A stretch of 64,000 nt of DNA from Diaporthe sp. PMI_573. Taxonomy: Eukaryota; Ascomycota; Sordariomycetes; Diaporthales; Diaporthaceae. This document shows positions 62,340 through 64,000 of this stretch, piece after piece. The stretch's first letter is position 1, and each line of letters starts with the position of its first letter. The stretch lies in NCBI GenBank assembly GCA_021399435.1, contig JAJTUP010000005.1, forward strand, positions 1,364,001-1,428,000, written 5' to 3'. Position numbers and translations under genes: made by a program. Under the pieces are notes generated by a model, which saw only the letters and a program-made list of their open reading frames with translations, was not told the origin of the DNA and made no database searches.

Positions 62340-63540
62340 TGTAACGAAAGTGGAACGGAGAAACGTGTGGAGCGAGCAGACAAGGTGCTGGGAGTTGATG
62401 TCTTTCTTCGGAGTGTTTTAGAGGCGCAGATCATCCAGGCAAACGGCGAGGTGAGAAGTCCTTTATACACAAGTAGACCAGCTTCTGTTCTTGACGGCGA
62501 GTCGTTGTTGAATTCGGAAAGGGGGCACGAAATAGTGGAGAAACAAGCTCCAGTCACGCCCCGGCAGATGAGCTTGGGTCACATTCCGCTACCCCGTTCA
62601 GCCTCTTCCTTCTTTCTCCATATGGCAGGCATGCCGTCTGCCGGTGACGGATTCAAATTAACGAGGGCGAGAAAAGCTCCGGGGAGGAAACATGCTTCCA
62701 AGGATGTCGTGGACAGAGTGCTTTGGGCGCAGGTGGGCCCAACCAGGTTTGGACAAAGCGTGGTCTTGAGCTCATCCACGAGTTACACCCCGCCGTCCTC
62801 GAATGAGCCTCGGATTTGTGGATGTCTCCAAAAGGAAAAGGTCCGGTCTGAAACAATCTAGCAAACAGCCTGAAAGAGCTGGCAGGCTGTAATAGATTAG
62901 CGTTCGAGCTTGATGAGGTCAACCAGTCATTGTAGCCATTTGTGGGGGGATTTCTCAGGGGTATCGACAGGTCCGTGAGCCTAGCGTCCGGGGCTGACAT
63001 GACATAACCGCAGTACCGTTGCCCTGAATGCTATCTGAGACAGGGACAGGGCCAATTCATTTCGGCTGTTTTCAGTCCAGTTTTATGCATAATGGAGGTG
63101 GAAGGTCCGTATATGTAAGGCATAACTACCACCCCCGGGAGGGCTGCCGTGGCTCCTGGATATTGAGCCTATTCCAAGGAAGCCGAGATGACGTTGGCAC
63201 TATACAGATCTGGTTGATCTAGCATATGCAGCAAAGCTTAGCCTGCACTACCGGTTTTCAAGGTCCAGTGCCGACAGCCGTGCGGGAACCAGGAAGGAAT
63301 TCCTGGGCACAAGACTCCTGCTCCAGATGCCACCTTCATCACTCAATGCTCGACCGTGGCCTTGTGCCGCGACTAATGGTTCCAGAATGTTGCGAATGAA
63401 ACAAAACGAGGACGACGGAAGTAGTGTCTTGGTTCAGAATGGATCGTGGTTGAGAATCACGAGCGTTGCTTTGGGGACCAGAATAAATGATAATGGCTAC
63501 TCGGGCAGATATGATGTCGAGTAGAGGCGACGAAAGGGCG
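62340..63540. other. Intergenic upstream of acetylxylan esterase
   Basis: About 1.2 kb between the start of the CE5 gene and the stop of ASA1. It should contain the promoter of the esterase gene. A 317-codon plus-strand frame starting inside the esterase gene continues into it, but it is an antisense frame with no domain. Nothing else supported. Confidence 0.45.
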
Positions 63541-64000
63541 TCAGAACACGTCCCACAAGCTCACCTTGCCGTCTTTGCTCCCGGATGCCAGCCAATGTGC
63601 ATCCATGGCTTGTTTGACTCTTCTCTCCTTCACCGTCACCTTGAGCAGCCGCGGAGCAACCATTGTGGTCGAAGCAGCATCCTCGTCAGTTGACTTGGTT
63701 GGTGTGGCCACATCGTCACCGGTTTCGTGAACGGTGAGGTCTGCAAATGCTACAGTGAAACAACCAACGGCATGCCACTTGAGGACGGCGACCTCGCGCA
63801 TTGACTTGGTCGAGTACACTCTTGTCTTGGAGTCCCAGCCTGCAGTGGCGAAGACACGCCCATCAGATCTAATCCTGAGGCCCTGTTGACCAGAGTGCTT
63901 GGTATCGATGACCTTGATAGGCTGAGTCTTGATCTCAAATTTCTTGAGAGGGACGGGGCGGGCGGCTGATTTATGGCTGGCCAGCGCTGCGGAGAGGGCC
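63541..64000 (-). CDS. ASA1: ASTRA-associated protein ASA1, C-terminal part
   Basis: The minus-strand frame is open from the window edge to the stop at 63541 and gives the last ~153 residues. WD40-type blades are visible: 'DTKHSGQQGLRIRSDGRV' followed by 'FATAGWDSKTRVYS', and at the very end 'LASGSKDGKVSLWDVF'. The order with 'MREVAVLKWHAVGCFTVAF' between them matches the C terminus of ASA1 (GNB1L-like), a subunit of the ASTRA complex that works with TTT proteins on PIKK kinase assembly and chromatin. A Thr/Asp-rich insertion lies between the last two blades. The 5' part is outside the window. Identification is good but rests on a fragment; another seven-bladed WD40 protein is possible. Confidence 0.82.
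   Translation of the reverse strand, partial: ALSAALASHKSAARPVPLKKFEIKTQPIKVIDTKHSGQQGLRIRSDGRVFATAGWDSKTRVYSTKSMREVAVLKWHAVGCFTVAFADLTVHETGDDVATPTKSTDEDAASTTMVAPRLLKVTVKERRVKQAMDAHWLASGSKDGKVSLWDVF

Noticed and set aside
61908..62861. 317-codon plus-strand frame
   Set aside because: Mostly antisense to exon 1 and intron 1 of the acetylxylan esterase; its unopposed part has no domain.

Overview
The window looks like chromosomal DNA of a filamentous ascomycete, most likely a Sordariomycete. Genes are dense and carry short GT-AG introns, mostly 55-120 nt, several with CTAAC/CTGAC-like branch sites. The recognisable proteins are eukaryotic and fungal: DBP7, ESF2, NMD3, phosphomevalonate kinase, a mitochondrial PPR protein, and CE5/CE8/GH28 plant cell wall enzymes. 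I see no bacterial operons, no CRISPR array, and no tRNA or rRNA gene that I can defend. All coordinates and splice junctions were read by eye from the sequence.

Left part (1-13 kb): the 3' end of an MFS-type transporter; a large four-TM membrane protein of unknown function; a free-standing histidinol-dehydrogenase-family enzyme; a secreted pectin methylesterase; a small low-complexity protein; an M61/PDZ-like protein whose zinc site is missing; and a basic, probably nuclear conserved protein. After a gene-free stretch of about 3.3 kb comes a 1161-residue PPR protein.

Middle part (20-36.5 kb) is mainly housekeeping: DBP7 helicase (60S assembly), a WW-domain protein, ERG8 (sterol/isoprenoid pathway), a small CRIB-like protein behind a 34-nt A/T tract, an aldehyde dehydrogenase, ESF2 (18S rRNA processing) and NMD3 (60S export). 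Three of these act in ribosome biogenesis, but nothing suggests they form a unit.

Right part (37-62 kb) is accessory in character: longer gene-poor stretches and genes for secreted or surface proteins. It holds a Cys-rich (Asp-Arg-Cys-Cys)n protein, an orphan exon of a probable small secreted protein, an endopolygalacturonase, a GMC oxidoreductase, a Ser/Thr-rich GPI-anchored wall protein, a GH2 exo-glucosaminidase-like enzyme, a broken type II NADH dehydrogenase, a membrane-anchored lectin-like protein and a CE5 acetylxylan esterase. The window ends in the C-terminal part of ASA1. The pectin methylesterase, polygalacturonase and acetylxylan esterase fit a plant-associated or plant-degrading lifestyle.

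The most unusual signal is at 37.2-37.7 kb. A 12-nt tandem repeat there encodes Asp-Arg-Cys-Cys ten times on the minus strand. Every nucleotide difference between the ten units is synonymous in that frame, and all six arginine codons are used, which is strong internal evidence for an undescribed protein under selection. Other points of interest are the frameshift plus stop in the NADH dehydrogenase, the missing metal ligands in the M61-like protein, and the lost or hidden start codon of the GH2 gene.
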